A stretch of 64,000 nucleotides of DNA from positions 124,001 to 188,000 of the forward strand of contig NZ_CADFEJ010000010.1 in assembly GCF_902833055.1 (NCBI RefSeq), written 5' to 3'. The stretch's first letter is position 1. The number at the start of each line of letters is the position of its first letter. A program made the position numbers and the translations under genes. This document shows, one piece after another, positions 1 through 8,081 of this stretch. A model generated the notes under the pieces. That model did no database searches. It saw only the letters and a program-made list of their open reading frames with translations, and was not told the origin of the DNA. The DNA comes from Burkholderia territorii. GTDB taxonomy: Bacteria; Pseudomonadota; Gammaproteobacteria; Burkholderiales; Burkholderiaceae.

Positions 1-458
1 CACGCGAGGTCACGCGCATTCAACTCCTCGCGCGTCGGCACATGAAACACCGCCGCGCCGCCCTGCCGTTCGGCCTCGGTCACGTAGCCGGTCGCCTGCA
101 CGAACGCGGCGAACTGCGCAATCGTCACGTCGGTCTGGTCGATCCAGAAACCGCCGACACGCGTCTTCCCGTCGCCGGCCGGGCGCTCGTCCTCATAGCC
201 GCGCGTGCTGCCGAACACGAACGCGCCGCCGCTCAGGTGCACCATCCCGGCCTTCGGGTCGTCGCGCCACTTCGCCGGCAGCCCCGAGTAGCGTGCGCAC
301 TGCCGCTCCGAGCCGAGCGGCGCGAGCGTGCGGCCGCGATTCGCATCGTCGAAGGCGCTGCCGGGCGACGCCGGCGGGCTCGCATAGCCGGCGGCGAACG
401 CGGCGACGAACAGCGTGCCCGCGAGCGCCGTGCCGAGCGTCCAGAAGCGCAACCGCAT
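1..458 (-). CDS. Formylglycine-generating enzyme (sulfatase maturase), partial
   Basis: About 152 N-terminal residues are present; the gene runs off the left edge. Residues 1-25 form a hydrophobic N-terminal segment (MRLRFWTLGTALAG...) that looks like a signal peptide or anchor. From about residue 60 the sequence follows the FGE/SUMF1 fold start: MVHLSGGAFVFGS, then GGFWIDQTDVTIAQFAAFV. FGE converts the sulfatase active-site Cys to formylglycine. The start lies 10 nt downstream of the sulfatase stop, and its GAGGACG ribosome site abuts that stop, so the two are one operon. A signal sequence would place maturation in the periplasm, whereas most characterised bacterial FGEs are cytosolic. The catalytic cysteines lie in the missing C-terminal part. 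Confidence 0.85.
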   Translation of the reverse strand, partial: MRLRFWTLGTALAGTLFVAAFAAGYASPPASPGSAFDDANRGRTLAPLGSERQCARYSGLPAKWRDDPKAGMVHLSGGAFVFGSTRGYEDERPAGDGKTRVGGFWIDQTDVTIAQFAAFVQATGYVTEAERQGGAAVFHVPTREELNARDLA

Positions 459-468
459 CGTGTCGTCC

Positions 469-2418
469 TCAGTAGTAGCCGCGCGGACGCAGCGGCTCCA
501 CGCCGCCGACGTTGCTCATGTAGGTCTTCCACTGGTCGACCAGCGTGCCGATCACCGACGGATTCTGCGCGGACACGTCGGTCGTCTCGCCGCGGTCCGC
601 CGCGAGGTCGTACAGCTGCCAGTGGCCATCGAGCGGGCCGAGCGGCGGCTCGGTCCACAACGCCTTCCAGCGGCCGTCGGCGCTGCGCAGGTACGCGCGG
701 CCATACGCTTCGTCGCCGAACGGCGTCGTATGCACTTCGCCCGTCGCCGCCCCGGTGAGCACCGGCAGCAGCGACTGGCCCGTCACCGGATACACGTAGC
801 GGTTGTTGTAGACGACCTTGCCCTTGTTCTGGTCGACGCCCGTCAACGTGTTCACGAGCGGCGGCGCCGGCTGCGACGGCGGCGTGACGCCCGCGACCGC
901 GAGGAACGTCGCCGTGTTGTCGGTCACGTGCGTGAACGCACGCAGCGTCGGCAACTGCCGCGTCTGCCCCGGCAGGCGCACGATCGTCGGTGTCGACACG
1001 CCGCCTTCGGCCGAATAGCCTTTGGTGAGCCGGAACGGCGTCGCGCTCACTTCTGCCCAACGCAGCCCGTATTGCAGCCGTTGCGCGTTCTGCTTGCCGT
1101 TGTCGGTGCCGAGCGTCGAATAGATCGGCTCCTGCCCATTCGCGGTGTCGGTCGCCGTCGGGTCCGCGCCGGAGTCGATCGGCCAGCCTTCGGCGCCGTT
1201 GTCCGACTGGAACATGATGAACGTGTTGTCGTATTCGCCGATGTCCTTCAGGTGCTGGATCAGGAGGCCGATGTTGTAGTCGAGGTTCTCGACCATCCCC
1301 GCATAGATCTCCATGTAGCGCGCCTGCGCGCGGCGCTCGGCCGCGCTCAGGCTCGCCCACGACTTGTCGACCTTGCCGGTGCCGTAGTCGCTGTAGCCGT
1401 CGGCGGCCGAGTGCACGGCACTGATGTACTTCGCGTTCGCGGTGCCGTTGTTCGCGGTGGCCGGCGATGCCGACGTCGTTTCCGGCAAGCCGTCGAACGG
1501 CTTGAAGTCGGCGGGGATCAGGCCGAGCGCCTTCTGTCGCGCGATCCGCGCGTTGCGGATCGCGTCGTAGCCGGCGTCGTACACGCCCGCATATTTGTGC
1601 AGCCACGGGTCCGGCACCTGCAGCGGCCAGTGCGGCGACGTGTACGCCGCATACGCGAAGAACGGCTTGCCGTCCTGCTTGTTCGAATCGATGTACGAGA
1701 TCAGCTTCTGCGTATAGAAGTCGGTCGAATAGAACACGGCCGGACTGCCCCCCGCGCCGCCCGGCTGCCCCGGCTGGCCAGGCTGCACGTAGCGGCCGTC
1801 TTCCGTGTAGTTCGACGAGCCGGCCGGCTCATGCGCAAAATGGTTCGTCGCCGCGCCGGCGAGCAGCACGTAGCTGCGCTCGAAGCCCCACTGGTCCGGC
1901 GTCTGGCCGCTGCCCGTCGCACTGCCGACGATCCCCGAGCCGATATGCCACTTGCCCGCGATGTAAGTGTGATAGCCGGCGTCCTTCAACAGTTGTGCGA
2001 ACGAAAGCGCGCGATCGTTCAGGTAGCCTTCGTAACCGGGCAGCCCGCGCCGTTCGTCGGTCGGCACGCCCATCGTGCCTTCGCCGACGAGGTGATGATC
2101 GGTGCCGGAAATCAGCATCGCGCGCGTAATCGCGCATACGGTGCCCGTGTGGTGATTCGACAGGATGCGGCCCGATGCGACGAGCGCGTCGAGGTTCGGC
2201 GTGTTGATCTCGCCGCCGAATGCATGGATGTCGGAATAGCCGAGATCGTCGGCCATGATGTACAGGATGTTCGGGCGCTTGGCCGCGGGCGTCGCATTGG
2301 CCTGCGGCGGCGGATCGCCGTCGATGCCGCCGCACGATGCGAGCGACAGCGCGCCGGCAGCCGCGGCGCAGACGACACGGAAACGGAAAGCATGCAACGG
2401 CGACGCGGAGTTTTTCAT
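469..2418 (-). CDS. Arylsulfatase-family lipoprotein
   Basis: 649 residues. A lipoprotein signal ends in the lipobox LASC (Cys29). Sulfatase landmarks follow: NILYIMADDLGYSD (metal Asp57/58), GKWHIG, and FQSDNGAEG for the second metal half-site. The catalytic segment is TVCAITRAMLISG with Cys95 as the residue to be turned into formylglycine. The expected core is C-x-P/A-x-R; here Ile replaces the Pro/Ala. The protein should hydrolyse sulfate esters at the outer or periplasmic face. It is co-transcribed with the FGE-like maturase immediately downstream. The start was chosen because the signal peptide begins directly after it. The substrate cannot be read from the sequence. Confidence 0.9.
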   Translation of the reverse strand: MKNSASPLHAFRFRVVCAAAAGALSLASCGGIDGDPPPQANATPAAKRPNILYIMADDLGYSDIHAFGGEINTPNLDALVASGRILSNHHTGTVCAITRAMLISGTDHHLVGEGTMGVPTDERRGLPGYEGYLNDRALSFAQLLKDAGYHTYIAGKWHIGSGIVGSATGSGQTPDQWGFERSYVLLAGAATNHFAHEPAGSSNYTEDGRYVQPGQPGQPGGAGGSPAVFYSTDFYTQKLISYIDSNKQDGKPFFAYAAYTSPHWPLQVPDPWLHKYAGVYDAGYDAIRNARIARQKALGLIPADFKPFDGLPETTSASPATANNGTANAKYISAVHSAADGYSDYGTGKVDKSWASLSAAERRAQARYMEIYAGMVENLDYNIGLLIQHLKDIGEYDNTFIMFQSDNGAEGWPIDSGADPTATDTANGQEPIYSTLGTDNGKQNAQRLQYGLRWAEVSATPFRLTKGYSAEGGVSTPTIVRLPGQTRQLPTLRAFTHVTDNTATFLAVAGVTPPSQPAPPLVNTLTGVDQNKGKVVYNNRYVYPVTGQSLLPVLTGAATGEVHTTPFGDEAYGRAYLRSADGRWKALWTEPPLGPLDGHWQLYDLAADRGETTDVSAQNPSVIGTLVDQWKTYMSNVGGVEPLRPRGYY

Positions 2419-2616
2419 TTTGTCGAACGCTCGATCTACGGATCGGCGATCTTAGCGTCGCGCGCGCGGCGCCCAAAGTCGGATTCGTCACATGCTAACG
2501 GGAACGGGGAATATGCACGCCGGCGCCCGTTTCACGACGCGCGCGACGATGCGTGCGCTGCGCGAGAACCCGCCTGGTCGCCTCCGTTCGCGTCGACCGA
2601 TCCATCGCGCGCGCGG

Positions 2617-3570
2617 CTACGAAGCCCGGGCGGTGCGTCGCGGCACGCGCTCGCCGTCCGCATCGGCCGACGCCAGCATGCGCGGAATCTCGTCAATGAG
2701 CGCATCGATGACGACGCGCACCTTCATCGGCACATTGCGCGACGCCGGCCGCACTACGAATACTTCGGCACCCGAAACGCTGTCGCTGTCCATCACGAGC
2801 GCGAGACGGCCGTCGCGCACATATGGCGCCATCAGCCAGCACGGCAGCCACGCAAGCCCCGCGCCGGCTGCCGCCGCATCGGCGATCGCCTGCAGGTCGT
2901 CGAATCGCAGGCGGCCCGCCGGGCGATGGTCGTGCACGGCGCCGTCCGCGCCGATGATTCGCCACGGCGTCGGCTGCCCGCCGCGCGAATAAGCGATGCC
3001 GTCGTGCGACGCGAGTTCGTCCGGCCCCGACGGCCGGCCGTGGCGGGCGAGATAGGCGGGCGATGCGCAGATGCCCATGCGCTGCACGCCGAGCTTGCGG
3101 CCGACCAGCGCATTCGTGTCGGCAAGCGGGCCGATACGCACCGCGATGTCGAAACCGTCGTTGACGAGATCGGCGACGCGATCGCTGAACGACACGTCGA
3201 TTTCGAGCCGCGGATGACGCTCGACGAGGCGCCGCACCACGGGCGCCACGCATTGGCGGCCGAACAGCACGGGCACGCTGACCCGCACGCGCCCGGACGG
3301 CTCGCGTCGGTTCGCGTCGAGCGCGGCTTCCGTCTCGCCGAGTTCGGCCAGCAAGCGCCGACACTGCTCGTAATAGACGAGCCCTTCGTCGGTCAAGCCG
3401 AGCTGGCGCGTCGTGCGCCGCAACAGCCGCGCGCCGAGGCGTTGTTCGAGCCGCGCGACGATCTTCGCAACCGCCGAGCGCGTCATGCCGAGCCGCAGCG
3501 CGGCCGCCGCGAAGCTACCCGCCTCCACGACGTCGACAAATTCGGCGATGCCTCTGAGCCGCTCGTCCAT
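2617..3570 (-). CDS. LysR-family transcriptional regulator
   Basis: 317 residues with the usual LysR layout: winged HTH at about residues 3-62 (FAAAALRLGMTRSAVAKIV as recognition region) and a LysR substrate-binding domain from about 90 (GRVRVSVPVLFGR). The family binds small-molecule inducers and controls a divergent target gene. It is transcribed away from the medium-chain dehydrogenase that starts 127 bp off, with a palindromic element between them, so that gene is the likely target. The last 20 residues are Arg-rich and not part of the fold. Confidence 0.9.
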   Translation of the reverse strand: MDERLRGIAEFVDVVEAGSFAAAALRLGMTRSAVAKIVARLEQRLGARLLRRTTRQLGLTDEGLVYYEQCRRLLAELGETEAALDANRREPSGRVRVSVPVLFGRQCVAPVVRRLVERHPRLEIDVSFSDRVADLVNDGFDIAVRIGPLADTNALVGRKLGVQRMGICASPAYLARHGRPSGPDELASHDGIAYSRGGQPTPWRIIGADGAVHDHRPAGRLRFDDLQAIADAAAAGAGLAWLPCWLMAPYVRDGRLALVMDSDSVSGAEVFVVRPASRNVPMKVRVVIDALIDEIPRMLASADADGERVPRRTARAS

Positions 3571-3659
3571 GCAATTGCGCTCCCGTGGGATGACTGGTTT
3601 GTGTCCGCTCCGGCGACAATCGTTGGCCGAATTCTCGCCAATGCGTCCCGTTGCGCGAC

Positions 3660-3680
3660 ACTATGATAGTCCCGTCTATC
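3660..3680. promoter_or_regulatory. Overlapping palindromes between lysR and dehydrogenase
   Basis: ACTATGATAGT is a perfect 11-bp palindrome at 3660-3670, and it overlaps GATAG-N6-CTATC at 3665-3680. The element ends 17 bp before the dehydrogenase start and lies in the only gap between the divergent genes. It is a reasonable operator for the LysR protein or a repressor-like site. No binding data are implied. Confidence 0.5.
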
Positions 3681-3697
3681 TCGAAAAAGGAGCAGCC

Positions 3698-4717
3698 ATG
3701 CACGCATGGCAAATCAAACCCGGGGACGGCATTGCCGGGCTCCGGCGCATCGACGTGACCCCGCGCGCGGTCGGGCCGACCGACGTCGTCGTGAGGATCC
3801 ACTCGGCAGCACTGAACTATCGCGACCTGATGTTCGCGCGCGGCGACTATCTCGGCATCGGCACCGACGCACTGATACCCGTCGCCGACGGTGCGGGCGA
3901 AGTCGTCGAAACCGGTCGCGACGTCACGCGGTTCAAGCCGGGCGATCGCGTGATCAACACGTATTTCCCGCACTGGATCGACGGGCCGCCCACGCCGTGG
4001 AAAGTGTCGGCGTCGCCCGGCTCGCATTTCGACGGCGTGCTCGCGGAACGCTTCGTATCCGACGAAACCGCACTAGTCGCGATTCCCGCGCATCTCGACT
4101 ACGACGAAGCCGCAACGCTGTCGTGCGCGGGCATCACCGCGTGGAATGCGCTGTTCGTCGACGGCGGGCTCGGGCCGGGCGCGACCGTCGTGCTGCTGGG
4201 CACGGGCGGCGTATCGATCATCGCGCTGCAGCTCGCTCATGCGGCCGGACTGCGCACGATCGTGACCTCGTCGAGCGATACGAAGCTCGAACGCGCTCGC
4301 GCACTCGGTGCGGACGCAACGATCAACTACCGCACGACACCCGAATGGCAACATGAAGTGCTGCGGCTCACCGGCGGTGCGGGCGCGGATCTCGTCGTCG
4401 AAGTCGGCGGACGCGATACGCTCGCGCGCTCGGTCGCCGCGACGAAACTGGGCGGCATCGTCTCGGTCATCGGCGGCCTCAGCAGCTTCGGCGGCCCGGA
4501 ACTCGGGCTGCTGTCGCTGATCGGCGGCATCCGGCGACTGCACGGCTTGATGGTCGGCAGCCGTGCGATGCTCGACGACGTCGTGCGGCTCGTCGACGCG
4601 AAGCGGATCAAGCCGGTGGTCGATCGCGTGTTCGACTTCGACGAAGCGCCGCAGGCCTATGCGCACCTGCAGTCGGGACAGCATTTCGGCAAGGTCGTGA
4701 TTCGCGTCGCGTCGTGA
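3698..4717 (+). CDS. Zinc-independent medium-chain dehydrogenase/reductase (quinone oxidoreductase-like)
   Basis: 339 residues. GroES-like half (about 25-125) and Rossmann half with the nucleotide loop LLGTGGVS (167-173). The catalytic-zinc His-Glu of classical alcohol dehydrogenases is replaced by PVADGAGEV (61-69), and the structural-zinc cysteine cluster is absent, which places it with NAD(P)H-dependent quinone oxidoreductase/enoyl reductase-like MDR proteins. The start follows AAAGGAGC at good spacing; an in-frame upstream extension exists but has no Shine-Dalgarno sequence. It is divergent from the LysR gene and followed by 148 bp with no feature seen before the convergent porin. Confidence 0.88.
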   Translation: MHAWQIKPGDGIAGLRRIDVTPRAVGPTDVVVRIHSAALNYRDLMFARGDYLGIGTDALIPVADGAGEVVETGRDVTRFKPGDRVINTYFPHWIDGPPTPWKVSASPGSHFDGVLAERFVSDETALVAIPAHLDYDEAATLSCAGITAWNALFVDGGLGPGATVVLLGTGGVSIIALQLAHAAGLRTIVTSSSDTKLERARALGADATINYRTTPEWQHEVLRLTGGAGADLVVEVGGRDTLARSVAATKLGGIVSVIGGLSSFGGPELGLLSLIGGIRRLHGLMVGSRAMLDDVVRLVDAKRIKPVVDRVFDFDEAPQAYAHLQSGQHFGKVVIRVAS

Positions 4718-4865
4718 CGGATGAAGGCCGCGCGCGCCGCCTTCTCCGCGCCGCGCACCGATCGCCGAGCCGCTGCCGGCCACCGCTGCGACCGTGTTCG
4801 GAGCGTCGAAGGTGCTGCGCCGGCCGCCACGCGGCTTTCGTATGCAAGCGGTGCGCGCGGCGGCG

Positions 4866-6017
4866 TCAGAACGTCTGGCGCAGACCGATCGCCGCCCCGA
4901 CGTTGTTGGTCCTGCCGATCTGGTCGACCTTGCCGGTGAGCCGGTTGGTGGCTCCCGGATAGTCGGCCGCGAACGCGCCGTTGCCGCGTGCGAAATCGAC
5001 CGTGCCGTACACCTCGGTGTGCTTCGACAGCGCATATTCGGCCAGCACGGTCGCCGAGTAGTTGATCCCGGAGCCGAGCGTGCCGTCGAGCCGCTCCGCA
5101 TTGCGCGCGTGGCCGTAATAGCCGGCCACCGTGATCAGCAGCGGCGCGGTGGCCTGCCAGTTCGCGCCGACGTAGAGCGTATCGTCGATGCGATTCGGGC
5201 TGCCGCCGCCCAGCGACGGCGCGCCGGCCTGCTGCATGTTGAAGTCCGTCGTGCCCGTCTTGTCCTGACCGTGCAGCCAGCCGGCCAGCAGGCGCACCGA
5301 CGGCGTGACCTGGTACGCGCCGCTCACGTGCAGGAAGTTCACCTTCGCGCCGTTGACCGCGCTGCCGTTCACGGACGACACCGAGGTTTGCTGGAAGCCG
5401 GCGTTGATCGATGCGGGCCCTTGCGCATAGGTCAGTTCGACACCGTACGTGCTGTCGAGGCCCATCGCGCCCGCATGGTTGCCGAACCCGTAGATCGCAT
5501 CGACGCTGAAGCCGTCGTACGAGAACTTGTACTTCACGGCGTTCGGCACGGTCAGGTAATTGCCGATGCCGTTGTACGCCCAGCTGTCCTGCCAGTAGTC
5601 GCCGACGGTCATCGGGTCGAACACGTCGCCCATCGTGTCGTACAGCGGGGCGTACTGGCTGCCGAAGGTCAGCGAACCGTACCGGTCGCTCGACAGGCCG
5701 ACGTATGCCTGCCGGCTGAACAGCGTGCTCGCGACGTGCAGCTTGCCGTCGCCGAGCTCGAAGCCGTTTTCCAGACGAAAGATCGCCGACAGGCCGCCGC
5801 CGAGATCCTCGCTGCCGCGCAAGCCCCAGCGGCTGTGCGTTTCGGGGCCGACCGTCATGCCGATCAGGTCGCGGCCGTCGGGGCCGGCGTTCGTCTGATA
5901 ACGGATCGCCGTGTCGACGAGGCCATACAACGTGACGGAACTTTGCGCAAATGCGGACGACGCCGCTGTCAAGACGATTACCGCGCCGACACCACCGGAT
6001 ACGACGATGCGTTTCAT
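4866..6017 (-). CDS. OmpC-like outer-membrane porin
   Basis: 383 residues. Signal peptide 1-25 (MKRIVVSGGVGAV... ending AFA-Q). The mature start QSSVTLYGLVDTAIRY is the standard Burkholderia trimeric porin opening, and the chain ends in the beta-barrel signature with a terminal Phe (GAAIGLRQTF). It should form a 16-strand diffusion channel for small hydrophilic solutes. It lies convergent with the preceding dehydrogenase and 210 bp from the next LysR gene. It shares the family with the porin at 59324-60412 but differs clearly in sequence. Confidence 0.93.
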   Translation of the reverse strand: MKRIVVSGGVGAVIVLTAASSAFAQSSVTLYGLVDTAIRYQTNAGPDGRDLIGMTVGPETHSRWGLRGSEDLGGGLSAIFRLENGFELGDGKLHVASTLFSRQAYVGLSSDRYGSLTFGSQYAPLYDTMGDVFDPMTVGDYWQDSWAYNGIGNYLTVPNAVKYKFSYDGFSVDAIYGFGNHAGAMGLDSTYGVELTYAQGPASINAGFQQTSVSSVNGSAVNGAKVNFLHVSGAYQVTPSVRLLAGWLHGQDKTGTTDFNMQQAGAPSLGGGSPNRIDDTLYVGANWQATAPLLITVAGYYGHARNAERLDGTLGSGINYSATVLAEYALSKHTEVYGTVDFARGNGAFAADYPGATNRLTGKVDQIGRTNNVGAAIGLRQTF

Positions 6018-6227
6018 GAAAGGCCTCCCTGAGCGATTGATTTTGTAAGCAGTCCGACAGCATTCGCGTCTGACCGCCGGTATAGCGCTCGGGAGAATAA
6101 TCGGTCACATTCGCGGCACCTATTGCCGCTTCTGGATTGGACCTTTCCAGTACCGTCAACAATGACGGCAGCGCGCCGAGGCAATCGTCGGCTCGTGCCG
6201 CAACGACCGCCTCGCGCCGTCGGCGGT

Positions 6228-7106
6228 TCAGCGAAGCTGCACCATCCGGCGGCTGATCGCGAGCCACTCGCGAATCGCGCTCTCGCGCGCCGAGCCCCGG
6301 CGCCAGAGTATGCCGAAGCGCCGCGGCTCGGTCGGCTTGGGCAGCGCCAGCCGGACGATCCGCAGCCGCTCCGCGAGCGGCGACGCGATGTCCGGGACCA
6401 GCGATACGCCCAGCCCGCGCTCGACCATCATCGCGATCGCCAGCAGCGAATTGATCTCGAAGCGCTCGTGCGGATCGATCCCGTGATCGCGCAGATATCG
6501 GTCCGCCTGCTTGCCGCCGCCGAGACTTCGGTCGTAGCGGATCAGCGGCTCGTGGCGCAGCAGGTCGTGCGCGTCGCGTGCGGCGAGATCTTGCGGTGCC
6601 AGCACGACGAGCGGCTCGATGCGCAGCAGTTCCCACACCATGCTTTTCGGCAGCGCAAAACTCGGATGCAGGCAGACGGCCGCATCGTGATCGCCTCGCC
6701 GCACGGACTCGTAAAGCTCCGCCGACGTACCGGACTGGATCAGCACCTTCAACCGCGGATGCCGGGTTGCGAACTCGGCAAGCACGTCCGGCAGGATGCT
6801 GTGCAATGCGGTGTTGATCGCGCCGAGGCGCAATTCCCCGGACAGCTGCGCATCGTCGGCCGCGACCGATCTAAGGTCGTCGAACTCGCGGATAAGCCCG
6901 CGCGCACGCTCGAGCACGCGATAGCCGGCCTGGGTGGGGCGCACTGCGCGGCCCGCGCGTGCGAGCAGCGCCACGCCCAGCTCCCGCTCCAGCACCCGCA
7001 TCTGCAACGCAACCGCGGCGGGCGTGAGATCGAGTCGGCGAGCGGCCTGCGCCATCGAGCCCGTGTCCGCGACGAGCACGAAGCTCTTGAGGAACACGAT
7101 ATCCAT
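6228..7106 (-). CDS. LysR-family transcriptional regulator
   Basis: 292 residues beginning MDIVFLKSFVLVADTGSMA, the classical LysR N-terminus. HTH at about 5-60, ligand-binding domain 88-285. The open frame extends much further upstream, but translation plausibly starts at 7106, because the HTH begins there and the upstream part is antisense to the CitE-like gene. Divergent by 75 bp from the five-gene carboxylate operon, which is its likely target. The intervening DNA carries two inverted repeats. Confidence 0.9.
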   Translation of the reverse strand: MDIVFLKSFVLVADTGSMAQAARRLDLTPAAVALQMRVLERELGVALLARAGRAVRPTQAGYRVLERARGLIREFDDLRSVAADDAQLSGELRLGAINTALHSILPDVLAEFATRHPRLKVLIQSGTSAELYESVRRGDHDAAVCLHPSFALPKSMVWELLRIEPLVVLAPQDLAARDAHDLLRHEPLIRYDRSLGGGKQADRYLRDHGIDPHERFEINSLLAIAMMVERGLGVSLVPDIASPLAERLRIVRLALPKPTEPRRFGILWRRGSARESAIREWLAISRRMVQLR

Positions 7107-7109
7107 AAA

Positions 7110-7141
7110 GATAGTTTTTCTATCGTTTGAATGAATCAAAC
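7110..7141. promoter_or_regulatory. Two adjacent inverted repeats, candidate LysR operator
   Basis: GATAG-TTTTT-CTATC (7110-7124) is followed directly by GTTTGA-ATGAA-TCAAAC (7125-7141), a perfect 6-bp-arm dyad containing T-N11-A spacing typical of LysR sites. Both sit in the 75-bp divergent gap, close to the regulator start. The GATAG/CTATC dyad also occurs in the LysR-dehydrogenase gap at 3665-3680. Confidence 0.55.
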
Positions 7142-7181
7142 CTGTATTCATCCAGTGTAGCGGGATTTCTATACTGGCCAC

Positions 7182-8081
7182 ATGAAAAGCAAACTGTTCG
7201 TTCCGGGCTCCCGTCCCGACCTTTTCGACAAGGCGTTGAATGGTCCCGCCGATGCCGTGTCGTTCGATCTCGAGGACGCGGTCGCCGAAGACCGCAAGGA
7301 TGCCGCGCGCGCTGCGCTGCGTGCGCGGCTCGACCAGCCGCTGCCACCGACGAAAACGATCGTGGTGCGCGTGAATGCGCTCGGCACGCGTGGCTTCGAC
7401 GCCGATCTCGACGCCGTCGCCCGTCCCGGCGTCGCGATCGTCAACCTGCCGAAGCCTCGCGACCCGGACGATGTGCGCGCGGCTGCGGCCGCGCTTGAAC
7501 GGGCCGAGCGCCGCAACGGCGTCACGACGCCGATCAGGCTGCTCGTCAACATCGAAACGCCGCGCGCGCTGCGGCTCGCATCCGAACTCGCGGCGGCCGA
7601 TCCACGCGTGATCGGCTTGCAGCTCGGCCTCGGCGATCTGTTCGAACCGCTCGGCATCGATCGCCGCGAAACTGCAGCGCTCGTGCCCGTGATGCTCGCC
7701 GTGCGCATCGCCGCGGGCGAGGCCGGCATCGCAGCCTACGATGCCGCGTTCGCCGACATCGGCGACGCCGACGGCTTCCGCAGCGAAGCCTCGCTCGCAC
7801 GGCGGCTCGGCTTCGCCGGCAAGAGTTGCATCCATCCAACGCAGGTCGACATCGCGAACGACGTGTTCCGACCGACGCTCGACGAAATCCGCGCTGCGTT
7901 GCGCGTGCTCGACGCGGAGCGGCGGGCCGTTGCCGACGGCCGCGGCGCGTACGTCGTGGACGGCCGGATGATCGACGCACCGTTCATCGCCCGCGCCCGC
8001 ACGATCGTCTCCGAGGCGATCGCATTCGGCCTGATCCCGCCAGAGGGCATCGCCCAGCCACCCGCATGCCTCGCACCATGA
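7182..8081 (+). CDS. CitE/HpcH-family CoA-ester lyase
   Basis: 299 residues of the HpcH/HpaI aldolase-citrate lyase beta family (TIM barrel). Visible ligands and substrate residues: Arg63 (VVRVN), Glu125 (LVNIETPRAL) and Asp152 (LGLGDLFEPLG), the latter two being the Mg2+ ligands in CitE-like enzymes. Members cleave malyl-, citramalyl- or similar beta-hydroxyacyl-CoA esters. No citrate lyase alpha or gamma subunit is nearby, so a stand-alone CoA-ester lyase is likely. First gene of the operon; its stop overlaps the next start (ATGA). Confidence 0.88.
   Translation: MKSKLFVPGSRPDLFDKALNGPADAVSFDLEDAVAEDRKDAARAALRARLDQPLPPTKTIVVRVNALGTRGFDADLDAVARPGVAIVNLPKPRDPDDVRAAAAALERAERRNGVTTPIRLLVNIETPRALRLASELAAADPRVIGLQLGLGDLFEPLGIDRRETAALVPVMLAVRIAAGEAGIAAYDAAFADIGDADGFRSEASLARRLGFAGKSCIHPTQVDIANDVFRPTLDEIRAALRVLDAERRAVADGRGAYVVDGRMIDAPFIARARTIVSEAIAFGLIPPEGIAQPPACLAP

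Noticed and set aside
415-3666. 1083-codon plus-strand open frame
   Set aside because: It is antisense to the sulfatase and LysR genes, is Arg/Ala/His-rich, and resembles no family; a GC-bias artefact.
4657-6636. 659-codon minus-strand open frame
   Set aside because: Out of frame with the porin and LysR genes that explain the region; composition is Arg-rich and non-protein-like.
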